In this document: in pieces, positions 1 through 5,883 of the stretch
How positions within the stretch are numbered: the first letter of the stretch is position 1
Layout of the letters: each line of letters opens with the position of its first letter
Assembly: GCA_020725315.1 (NCBI GenBank)
Contig: DYFG01000076.1
Span: forward strand, 1-7,777
Reading direction: 5' to 3'
Length of the DNA stretch: 7,777 nucleotides
Source of the DNA: Nitrosotalea sp.
GTDB lineage: Archaea; Halobacteriota; Syntropharchaeia; Alkanophagales; Methanospirareceae
Translations under genes and position numbers: made by a program
Notes under the pieces: model-generated
What the model was told of the DNA's origin: nothing
The model's database searches: none
Seen by the model: only the letters and a program-made list of their open reading frames with translations

Positions 1-465
1 CTTCTTCTTTCAATTCTGAATGTTAATCTCTGATGTTCATGAGTCAACAGCATTTGTAAAACCTTTCTGCGATGCAGATTCGACAATCGCATTTGTCTTT
101 TCTGAGATATTCTCAACGAATCTCATAAATTCGCTTTCTTCTACTGTTGCAGTAACTTGAGATGTAACACCTTCTTTTTGGCTTATCAGGTATTCTTGCA
201 GATTACTGAGTCATGCACCAAAGAAGGTGTTGTAAAATAACGCTAAACTTCGCTCTGAATAATCTCCGCTCTCTTTTACACCTCCAAGCAATATCTTCTT
301 GAAATTTTCATCCTTTTCGGTTTCAATCTTGCTAAATGAGACCTTGTCAATTTCACCCTTCAAATAGTTCCAATACTCAACCAGAATCTCTGCGGAATCC
401 CGCAACGGGATGACATAATCTTCAACAAACTTCTTCCATCCTTCCTTATCAGTATAATCCACCAT
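1..465 (-). pseudogene. Unrecognised helical protein gene interrupted by three in-frame TGA codons, running off the window
   Basis: The reading frame starts at ATG 465 behind a strong GGGTGAGGAG ribosome binding site and codes for 84 residues before a TGA at 211-213. The same frame then stays open for 57 more codons to a TGA at 37-39, another 8 codons to a TGA at 10-12, and on past the window edge, with no TAA or TAG and no frameshift across 155 codons. The downstream part still reads like protein (LSNLQEYLISQKEG, then FMRFVENISEKTNAIVESA), so it was once, or still is, one protein of at least 155 residues rich in charged amphipathic helices. Trp would fit each TGA position, and two genuine Trp codons upstream are TGG. 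I do not recognise the family; a phasin-like or other helical binding protein is only a guess. A decayed gene is the simplest reading; stop readthrough is the alternative. Only the first 84 residues are certain to be translated. Confidence 0.6.
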
Positions 466-552
466 TTCTCCTCACCCTCCCTTTACCTGCGCTTGCTGCC
501 AACAGCCCACCAGATATGCTACAGTCAAGCTCATTACCGAATAAATTTTGAT

Positions 553-846
553 TTAAGGTCTCTCCAACTCCTCTCTTATTATCCTTCGCACATTCTCGCT
601 CGTTGGCAATAATTCTATTTTACCTTTTATTTCACCAATATCACCTTTCATATCCCCTATAATAGCATGAATATCCACTATTTTTGTATAAAGATAGATC
701 AACGCACCAGCCACAAAAGCAAATGCAATATCCTCAAAAGGTGGGCTATAGAACTGTTTTAAAATCAAAGAAGTGATAATCCCTGCTATACATATCCAGA
801 ATATCACATCTTTCCTCTCAAATTTTAATCCCATTCCTTCTTCCAT
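553..846 (-). CDS. Small two-helix membrane protein with a C-terminal helical tail, unknown function
   Basis: The product has 97 residues. Two hydrophobic segments (about residues 13-29 and 40-55) are joined by a short loop containing SPPFED, and are followed by a regularly spaced amphipathic helix (IHAIIGDMKGDIGEIKGKI, about 59-77) and a charged end rich in Arg and Glu. This fits a small inner-membrane protein with a cytoplasmic coiled coil. I do not recognise the family. Two starts are possible: ATG 846 and ATG 834, the latter giving MGLKFERK. A GGAAGAAGGA run lies between them, and the TATA-like box at 853-860 predicts transcription starting close to 834, which favours the shorter 93-residue form. 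It lies 88 bp downstream of cdhD and 87 bp upstream of the interrupted gene, so it is probably its own transcription unit. Function cannot be inferred. Confidence 0.7.
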   Translation of the reverse strand: MEEGMGLKFERKDVIFWICIAGIITSLILKQFYSPPFEDIAFAFVAGALIYLYTKIVDIHAIIGDMKGDIGEIKGKIELLPTSENVRRIIREELERP

Positions 847-852
847 TTTGTT

Positions 853-860
853 TTTTATAA
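853..860 (-). promoter_or_regulatory. TATA-like box ahead of the small membrane protein
   Basis: TTATAAAA on the minus strand, in an AT-rich 88-bp gap after cdhD. Archaeal TATA boxes sit about 26 nt before the transcription start, which puts the start near 830-834, beside the ATG at 834. This is a sequence match only. Confidence 0.35.
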
Positions 861-934
861 TTGTTTACAGATGCAGATAAACTTTCTTTCCGCTTTGTCA
901 AAATCCTCAATTATTATCGCCCTCCACACAATTA

Positions 935-2188
935 TCATGTGCCTTTCCACCTCACCCAATCTCCTATCTCCACTTTTTTGGCTTTATCCTCCTCTCTCTC
1001 CGTTCCGAAGAGCATCTGTGTTACTTTCTTGACCGCACTCGTTGCTCTGGGATGCATCATCATGAACAAGTCTCCACCTGCGAGTCCCAATGTCAATCCA
1101 GTCACGATCTCATACAGAGGTCCTCTGTATGCCGAAGGACCCCAATCTGAATCCTCCTTAATGGGCGAACCCTTCATCCATGCTTCCCGCGCTCCCCACG
1201 CATTGGTGATACCACATGAGATAGGAAACGCCAAATCGGTATCGCCCTTTAATGCTGCTATTCTCATCCGTTCTATGTTCGTGAAGGCATAATCCAGACC
1301 ATAACCAAGCGCAGCAGTCGTGGGGTCTATCACGATATCCTCCCTCGGCACACCCAGTTTGAAGAGATAACGGTTCAACGTCTTCTGTGCGTTTATGTCG
1401 AGCTGTGTCCACGAAAGGATAACATGTCCGTGGTTCACTGCCGCTTTTGCTATTCGTTCGTAATCCATGTTCAGGTTTGCCGACGCAATCAAACATCGCT
1501 CACCCTCTGCAGCCTCAGCCGCTGCCTCCAGCACCTCAGGATCTTTATCTGGATTGCCTGACCCACCTATAACAATCGGGACTTTTACCGCCTGGAGCAC
1601 CTCCTCGACGGTCTTTGCCGCTTCCCTTACTGAAGTATCCTTTATCGTCGGGTCGGTACTTATAAGATGAATGGTAACCATCTCTGCACCGAATTCGTGC
1701 ACGTTCTTCTTTGCCCATTCCCCCGGATCTCCCATCACATCTTCGTAATGTCCTCTCACGGCTCTCGCTAAGGAAATAGGCATGTCAAAGCAATCCAATG
1801 AGATCACCGGAGGATGTGGCATCTTAAAGTCAAAATTGTAGAAGGGCATTGATTTCTCGCCTCCTATTGTTACCGTCTTCTCCCTTGTACCGCCATCAGC
1901 CCGGGTAGCACCGATTGTAACTTCTTCTACTTCCCCTCTCCATTCTGCTTTCGCAACATCAAATGTCGCGGGCAGTAACTCCCTTACCTCTTCCTCCTCT
2001 TTGGGTATCTCTCGCGCCATACTACTTAAGGACCGCAGTGCTTGGATGAGTGCTGGAGGAAGTGCTACGCCTGTTGATGTTCCCAATTCTATTTCAACAT
2101 CGCCCTTTATCGTTACATCCTCCAACTCAACGACATCATACTTCTCCAATATCCTCGCTATATCTGCGAGGGTTATCTTCTTCTCCAT
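935..2188 (-). CDS. cdhD: Acetyl-CoA decarbonylase/synthase delta subunit (corrinoid protein, CdhD)
   Basis: CdhD is the small half of the corrinoid iron-sulfur protein that carries the methyl group between tetrahydromethanopterin and the acetyl-CoA synthase centre. It acts in the cytoplasm in the Wood-Ljungdahl pathway. The 417-residue product is close to the usual family length and looks intact. An N-terminal helical region (about 1-85) is followed by a TIM-barrel domain (about 90-395) with the family stretches MPHPPVISLDCFD (123-135), IVIGGSGNPDKDPEVLEAA (205-223), IVIDPTTAALGYGLDYAF (285-302) and FPISCGITNAWGAREAW (321-337). The start at 2188 has only a weak purine-rich site (AGAAGAG), but a TATA box lies 30 nt upstream, consistent with a nearly leaderless mRNA. 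It ends with tandem stops, TGA TAA. The usual partner cdhE (gamma subunit) is not next to it; the gene downstream is unrelated. Base composition is visibly richer in G+C than the isoprenoid genes upstream. Confidence 0.97.
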   Translation of the reverse strand: MEKKITLADIARILEKYDVVELEDVTIKGDVEIELGTSTGVALPPALIQALRSLSSMAREIPKEEEEVRELLPATFDVAKAEWRGEVEEVTIGATRADGGTREKTVTIGGEKSMPFYNFDFKMPHPPVISLDCFDMPISLARAVRGHYEDVMGDPGEWAKKNVHEFGAEMVTIHLISTDPTIKDTSVREAAKTVEEVLQAVKVPIVIGGSGNPDKDPEVLEAAAEAAEGERCLIASANLNMDYERIAKAAVNHGHVILSWTQLDINAQKTLNRYLFKLGVPREDIVIDPTTAALGYGLDYAFTNIERMRIAALKGDTDLAFPISCGITNAWGAREAWMKGSPIKEDSDWGPSAYRGPLYEIVTGLTLGLAGGDLFMMMHPRATSAVKKVTQMLFGTEREEDKAKKVEIGDWVRWKGT

Positions 2189-2214
2189 CTTCTCTTCTTT
2201 TATTATGCCCTTTC

Positions 2215-2222
2215 CTTTATAG
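2215..2222 (-). promoter_or_regulatory. TATA box candidate for cdhD
   Basis: CTATAAAG on the minus strand in the 36-bp gap after ipk, centred 30 nt before the cdhD ATG. That predicts a 5' leader of only a few nucleotides, which fits the weak ribosome binding site. cdhD could also be read through from the isoprenoid genes. Confidence 0.4.
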
Positions 2223-2224
2223 CT

Positions 2225-3085
2225 TTATCTCTTAGCCGTGTTGGTCAGTTGGTAATCGTTCAATAGCATGTTGACTGGTTTTATAATTGTCCCTAACCCC
2301 TTCTCTCCAGTCAATGCTTTTGTTATATAACCTGATCCTCCACTCAGAACCTCACATTCAATACCCATCTTGGCGATTTTAATTAGCTCTTTAACTTTTG
2401 TTACCATACCCCCGGTTACATCAACCGAATAGGAATCGCCAAGGTAAGATTCAACATCATTAAACTTTTCTATCTCGATTTCAGGGATAAATCGCGCTTT
2501 CTCATCTTTCCGCGGATCACCGGTATACACGCCGCCAACTAATCCAAAAACCAGGACCCTTGATGGTCGTATATAGCCGCTTAAGTAAGAAAAAATCTGT
2601 TCCGTAGAGACTACTGCGCACCCTCGTACGGTATCAAGTACACAGTCACCAAAAACAACGGGGATTATTCCATTGCTTATAGACTCTTTTATTGGGGTGA
2701 TAAAAAAATCGGCTATCTCTCCATCCTTCGCTATACAGCACGCTGAAGGTTGGATTGATATCGCATTAATCGCATAGTCTACCATCAAATCGACGAGGAT
2801 CCTATTTAAAGTTGATGCCGCATTTTGACACAATGCAAAACCTCTTACGCTTGTATCCAGGATAAATCCCTCTGAAGTTCGAAAGGATTGGGCAATGGGA
2901 TGCGGAAAGGACCCCCCACCATGCCCAACTAATAAGTTCAACGCTTGATCTCGATCAATCGCTTCTTTTACCTCTTTTACAATTCTCCTTATTGCATTAT
3001 AGTTTATCGTATGGGGAGCACTCTTTTCTGTAATAAGAGAACCCCCTAACTTGACAAATATCAAATTTCTCTCTCTGTCAGTCAT
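2225..3085 (-). CDS. ipk: Isopentenyl phosphate kinase
   Basis: This kinase converts isopentenyl phosphate to isopentenyl diphosphate with ATP, the last step of the archaeal mevalonate variants; it can also act on dimethylallyl phosphate. The 286-residue product belongs to the amino acid kinase fold. Visible hallmarks are the N-terminal KLGGS phosphate-binding loop (12-16), the GHGGGSFPH segment (54-62) whose last residue His62 aligns with the catalytic histidine that separates these kinases from other fold members, FGDCVLD (145-151), GLVGGVYTGDP (181-191) and DVTGGMVTKV (222-231). The family is usually about 245-270 residues; the excess is a short C-terminal tail. ATG 3085 overlaps the ubiX stop by 8 nt (ATGACTGA), with GAGGGTG upstream as ribosome binding site, so translation is probably coupled to UbiX. 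The expected SGD after the central glycine reads STE (160-162), a conservative-looking variant. It appears intact and functional. Confidence 0.94.
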   Translation of the reverse strand: MTDRERNLIFVKLGGSLITEKSAPHTINYNAIRRIVKEVKEAIDRDQALNLLVGHGGGSFPHPIAQSFRTSEGFILDTSVRGFALCQNAASTLNRILVDLMVDYAINAISIQPSACCIAKDGEIADFFITPIKESISNGIIPVVFGDCVLDTVRGCAVVSTEQIFSYLSGYIRPSRVLVFGLVGGVYTGDPRKDEKARFIPEIEIEKFNDVESYLGDSYSVDVTGGMVTKVKELIKIAKMGIECEVLSGGSGYITKALTGEKGLGTIIKPVNMLLNDYQLTNTAKR

Positions 3086-3653
3086 ATTCTACACCCTCGG
3101 GTTTTTTCCACCGCTCGATCAATGTATGCGGTATATTAAATTGATCAAGGATCTTTGCGATAATAAAATCCACTAAATCCATTATTGACTTTGGATTATG
3201 ATAAAAAGCAGGCATCGGTGCAACTATTATCACACCCATTCGCCTCAGCCTTAACAAATTTTCAAAATGGTTCTCATTTAAAGGCGTCTCTCTCGGGACT
3301 ATAACCACTTTCCTATTCTCTTTCAACATCACATCAAAGCATCGTAAAAGCAGATTATCTGATATTCCGTGCGCCATCTTCGCAACCATATTCATCGTGC
3401 ATGGCACTATCACCATCCCATCCCTTAACTGTGATCCGCTTGCAACGTCCGCAGCAGTGTCATAAATCTCCCAACATTCTGTTGCGAGGTTTTCTAATTC
3501 TTCGCTACTATTTCTAAGTTCATATTTTATATTGTATTTCCCAGAGGGAGTGATGATTAAATCAACTTCTACTTTCTTTTCTTTAAGCACTTCCAGTAGC
3601 CTTTTTGCGTATATCGCACCACTCGCCCCTGTCATTCCAATAATCAATCTCAT
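3078..3653 (-). CDS. ubiX: Flavin prenyltransferase UbiX, full-length copy
   Basis: UbiX joins dimethylallyl phosphate to reduced FMN, making the prenyl-FMN cofactor of UbiD-type decarboxylases; it usually works as a cytoplasmic dodecamer. An in-frame start exists at 3695, but GGAGGT just ahead of ATG 3653 (MRLIIGMTGASGA) settles the start and gives 191 residues, the normal length. FMN-binding GASGA lies at 9-13 and ASGSQLRDGM at 71-80, then PCTMN (84-88). Residues corresponding to the Pseudomonas catalytic set are present: Lys111 (for Lys129), Arg121-Glu122 (for Arg139-Glu140) and Tyr151 in PAFYHNP (for Tyr169). Lys167 sits where Arg185 binds phosphate, a conservative change. The start is 1 nt after the upstream stop and the end overlaps ipk, so the three genes form a tight operon. 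Since the archaeal mevalonate pathway uses a UbiD-like anhydromevalonate phosphate decarboxylase, this copy probably supplies its cofactor. Confidence 0.93.
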   Translation of the reverse strand: MRLIIGMTGASGAIYAKRLLEVLKEKKVEVDLIITPSGKYNIKYELRNSSEELENLATECWEIYDTAADVASGSQLRDGMVIVPCTMNMVAKMAHGISDNLLLRCFDVMLKENRKVVIVPRETPLNENHFENLLRLRRMGVIIVAPMPAFYHNPKSIMDLVDFIIAKILDQFNIPHTLIERWKKPEGVEYD

Positions 3654-3654
3654 C

Positions 3655-4485
3655 CTATAAACCTCCAAATGATAAAATAGGCCCAAAAATTCCAAAAATG
3701 GTTAGAACGATACTTGAGAGGGCTAATACAAAAGCAATTATCCCCAATGAGTCTAGTATGCCCAAGAATCTTCTTCTTAGCATAATGGATAGTCTGTTTC
3801 TAAACATCCATGGATAAAATTCATCAAATTCCCAAGATAATAAAGTCTTAGGGTACTCTTTCCTACCACGAGAAAGGAAAGCCTCACTCCATTCCCTTTT
3901 TACTTGAGGAGGTGGTGCAGCACCTAAGTCCTCAAAATTAACTGGAAACGCACACCACACGTATATCCGTTTGCAATTCACAACTTTTGATCCATCATTC
4001 AAAATACTATTTCCATGTTCTATCATACTTTTATCGTAGAAACCTATATATACCCTCAAATTATCATAACCATAAAAATTCGAACTATTCGTTACCGCAA
4101 AATTTTGGATATGATAAGTTAAACGAAACGCTTTTGTTTCACCACTTTTTAATGGCGTTCTAAAATTAAGAAATATTGAAACGTATTCATGCCTCTCTTC
4201 TTTTATTAAATCAATTGGAACAAGCTTAACTTCTATGCCAGATAAGTAAATCAACTCTTTATCTCTATCAATAATCCTATATACACTTCTATATGTATTT
4301 TCTCTAATTTCCGGATCTAAGAAAGTTTTTGTTTGATCAGTTAGATTTTTGATTTTTTGCTGTGAGATTGAATTATATGGTACCATAATCTCTATCACGT
4401 TAAAGGGATCGCTGTCATGCCCAGCAGTGACCATTCCTTCGATCATAATCTCCGCATTTCCGTCTTTTTTATCCCAATATATCAT
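3655..4485 (-). CDS. Unrecognised tail-anchored membrane protein, probably missing its natural N-terminus
   Basis: The product is up to 276 residues. Most of it (about 14-235) looks like a beta-rich soluble domain with patches such as EYVSIFLNFRTPLKSGETKA and FYGYDNLRVYIGFYDKS. The last 37 residues are strongly hydrophobic, one long or two short membrane segments, preceded by the basic patch RNRLSIMLRRR, so the protein is probably anchored by its C-terminus with the domain in the cytoplasm. ATG 4485 lies inside the end of the upstream prenyl synthase (17-nt overlap) and has no spaced ribosome binding site; ATG 4446 has GGAG three bases ahead and may be the true start. There is no signal peptide and the sequence begins abruptly, as if joined to foreign DNA. 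It ends with TAG one base before ubiX, so it is co-transcribed with ubiX and ipk. I know no family for it. Confidence 0.7.
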   Translation of the reverse strand: MIYWDKKDGNAEIMIEGMVTAGHDSDPFNVIEIMVPYNSISQQKIKNLTDQTKTFLDPEIRENTYRSVYRIIDRDKELIYLSGIEVKLVPIDLIKEERHEYVSIFLNFRTPLKSGETKAFRLTYHIQNFAVTNSSNFYGYDNLRVYIGFYDKSMIEHGNSILNDGSKVVNCKRIYVWCAFPVNFEDLGAAPPPQVKREWSEAFLSRGRKEYPKTLLSWEFDEFYPWMFRNRLSIMLRRRFLGILDSLGIIAFVLALSSIVLTIFGIFGPILSFGGL

Positions 4486-5212
4486 CCTGTATTTGGAATG
4501 CTAAACCTAAGGGGATGCCATAGTTGCTCAAAATCTGCAAATCTGCATCATTCGCCCCGGCTAAGAGCGCACCAATGTGAAGAGGTCCTTCTATTGTATA
4601 AGTTGCGGTCTTGAGTTTATGTATCATCAAAATTTCATCCTCGGTAATAATTCCTTTCTTCTCAGATATTATGTCTAAAATTTGCCCATAGCCTACATTT
4701 TTGACAATTTCTGCATACTTTGCTAATGCCTTTTTGACGTATTCGTCTTTAAAATGTGAATTTGCTAATACTTCTTCGCCGTATGCTTCTAATAAATCCC
4801 CGGCAAGGAGCGCTATATTTTCACCAAATTTAAGGGATTCATTTTTTTCAAATTGGCGTTCACAGATATCTTTATAAACGATATGAAAAGTGGGTTTGCC
4901 TCTCCTAAGTTCGTCTTCATCCATAATATCATCATGGATTAATAGATAGCTTTGCATCAGTTCAATTGAAATGGAAGCTTCTGTAATCGCTTCGATATTA
5001 TCATCGGAGAAACATTTATACCCGTAAATGAAGAAGATAGGTCTGAGCCTTTTTCCTCCTCGTAAGGTATACTCTTTTGCATTGACTGCAACTTCTCGAG
5101 TGTAATTAGATATCCTGGAAGCTTCCTCTATTTTCTTATCAAAGAATAATTCCAAACGCTTGTTTACTTGGGTTTGGTAACAAGTCATTATATCATTTAT
5201 ATCGGTTGACAT
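4469..5212 (-). CDS. idsA: Geranylgeranyl-type diphosphate synthase, truncated at the second aspartate motif
   Basis: Enzymes of this family extend dimethylallyl diphosphate with isopentenyl diphosphate to make the C15-C20 chains of archaeal lipids. The start is ATG 5212, placed by GAGGTGAG five bases upstream; an in-frame GTG at 5221 is less likely. In the 247-residue product GGKRLRP (52-58) and the first aspartate motif LIHDDIMDED (91-100) are intact. Tyr89, five residues before DDIMD, is the aromatic position typical of archaeal C20 synthases. The protein stops with TAA directly after FQIQDDILG, the second aspartate motif. Normal enzymes run about 320-350 residues, so roughly 80-100 C-terminal residues, including further substrate-binding positions, are missing. 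No continuation is visible in the other frames, which instead carry the next gene. It is therefore probably inactive or altered, and a complete synthase should exist elsewhere in the genome. Confidence 0.88.
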   Translation of the reverse strand: MSTDINDIMTCYQTQVNKRLELFFDKKIEEASRISNYTREVAVNAKEYTLRGGKRLRPIFFIYGYKCFSDDNIEAITEASISIELMQSYLLIHDDIMDEDELRRGKPTFHIVYKDICERQFEKNESLKFGENIALLAGDLLEAYGEEVLANSHFKDEYVKKALAKYAEIVKNVGYGQILDIISEKKGIITEDEILMIHKLKTATYTIEGPLHIGALLAGANDADLQILSNYGIPLGLAFQIQDDILG

Positions 5213-5256
5213 CTTTCTCACCTCTAATCTTTTTTATCTTCCCTCTATCTTTATGC

Positions 5257-5739
5257 TTACACATATATATATACCTGCCGTCTTTGATAAAACGTGGTTA
5301 CTGGTGGTAGGATCGTTACGCCCAGTCTCTTGAGTCTCAACAGATTTTCAAGGTGAATCTCATGTAGCGGGGTCTCTCGGGGGACGATGATTATCTTTCT
5401 ATTCTCTTTCAGTATCACATCGAAACAGCGCAAAAGCAGATTATCGGATATGCCGTGAGCCATCTTTGCAACGATATCCATAGTGCAGGGAAGTATCACC
5501 ATTCCGTCCCTGAGCTGAGAGCCGCTTGCAACATCCGCAGCTATGTCAGCGATGTCCCAGGTGGCTGTTGCGAGGTCTTCTAAGTCTTCGCTCCTGAGCC
5601 CGAGCTCATGTTTTATCGTGTATTTCCCCGGTGATGTAATGATTAAATCAACCTCTACGTTTTTTTCACTAAGTATATCCAATAATCGTTTCGCATAGAT
5701 AGCCCCACTTGCCCCCGTTATTCCTATGACCAATCTCAT
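5257..5739 (-). CDS. ubiX: Second UbiX-type flavin prenyltransferase, C-terminally truncated
   Basis: From ATG 5739 the product has 160 residues and aligns without gaps to the other UbiX in this window over residues 1-151; by hand count about 114 of 151 residues match. GASGA (9-13), ASGSQLRDGM (71-80), Lys111, Arg121-Glu122 and Tyr151 are all kept. After FYQRRQ the sequence changes abruptly to VYIYV and stops, losing about 35 residues: the final helix, the phosphate-binding Arg/Lys position and the RW tail. The lost part is replaced by sequence that doubles as the TATA box of the prenyl synthase gene. An in-frame GTG at 5754 is possible, but GGTGGT seven bases before ATG 5739 and a TATA box about 23 nt before it favour 5739. 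It probably arose by duplication or transfer, then deletion; activity is doubtful because the tail contributes to the active site and oligomer contacts. Confidence 0.85.
   Translation of the reverse strand: MRLVIGITGASGAIYAKRLLDILSEKNVEVDLIITSPGKYTIKHELGLRSEDLEDLATATWDIADIAADVASGSQLRDGMVILPCTMDIVAKMAHGISDNLLLRCFDVILKENRKIIIVPRETPLHEIHLENLLRLKRLGVTILPPVTTFYQRRQVYIYV
5263..5273 (-). promoter_or_regulatory. TATA box candidate for the prenyl synthase operon, inside the end of the truncated ubiX
   Basis: TATATATATAT on the minus strand, centred about 56 nt before ATG 5212. It predicts transcription starting near 5242 and a leader of roughly 30 nt carrying the GAGGTGAG ribosome binding site. It would drive the prenyl synthase, the tail-anchored protein, ubiX and ipk. 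The same bases code for the last residues (VYIYV) of the truncated UbiX. Confidence 0.5.
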
Positions 5740-5757
5740 TATCTTAACCACCACATA

Positions 5758-5765
5758 CTATATAG
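5758..5765 (-). promoter_or_regulatory. TATA box candidate for the truncated ubiX
   Basis: CTATATAG, centred about 23 nt before ATG 5739, which would give a leaderless or near-leaderless transcript. It lies just downstream (minus strand) of the inverted-repeat cluster at 5781-5851. Confidence 0.4.
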
Positions 5766-5780
5766 CCTCTACCTAAGAAC

Positions 5781-5851
5781 AACCTTTCTTTGTAATAAGG
5801 AGCCAGACAGACCCTCCTTATCAATCAAACTTTCTTTCACAAAGAAAGTTT
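5781..5851. repeat. 71-bp cluster of nested inverted repeats with two alternative foldings
   Basis: Four elements can be seen. Arm A is 5781-5793 (AACCTTTCTTTGT). Hairpin B has arms 5795-5802 and 5814-5821 (ATAAGGAG/CTCCTTAT, 11-nt loop). Arm C is 5827-5837 (AAACTTTCTTT). Arm D is 5839-5851 (ACAAAGAAAGTTT). The 11 bases 5841-5851 of D pair perfectly with C around a 3-nt loop, while D also pairs with A at 12 of 13 positions, enclosing B and C. The two pairings exclude each other. The cluster lies between DUF2283 and the truncated ubiX, so it may be a terminator or attenuator for the upstream genes. Alternatively A and D are terminal inverted repeats of a tiny transposed element; AAGAAC occurs on both sides (5775-5780 and 5857-5862), though not directly abutting on the right. 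This and 5852-5883 account for the intergenic space; nothing else is seen there. Confidence 0.6.
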
Positions 5852-5883
5852 AATCAAAGAACCATTATTCCACGCGGAGATTA

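Noticed and set aside
878..889. AAACTTTCTTTC identical to the start of the repeat arm at 5827-5838
   Set aside because: A 12-base match in AT-rich DNA of this length can arise by chance, and it lacks the matching second arm, so it is not called a repeat copy.
935..937. TGA followed at once by TAA at the end of cdhD, DUF2283 and near 7207-7212, suggesting TGA might be read as Trp throughout
   Set aside because: ubiX ends with TGA exactly at the family's normal length and overlaps ipk, and Trp is encoded by TGG in the main genes. Tandem stops are adequately explained as ordinary double stops.
861..1292. Open frame of 143 codons on the plus strand
   Set aside because: It lies almost wholly antisense to cdhD, has no ribosome binding site, and its translation has no protein character; it is a by-product of cdhD codon bias.
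1158..1496. Minus-strand open frame in another phase inside cdhD
   Set aside because: Fully contained in an intact, conserved gene on the same strand; its Cys/His/Arg-rich product is a typical out-of-frame artefact.
3654..3695. Upstream start for ubiX at 3695 adding 14 residues
   Set aside because: The extra residues overlap the previous gene and are absent from the family, whereas ATG 3653 has a well-spaced GGAGGT and gives the usual N-terminus MRLIIGMTGASG.
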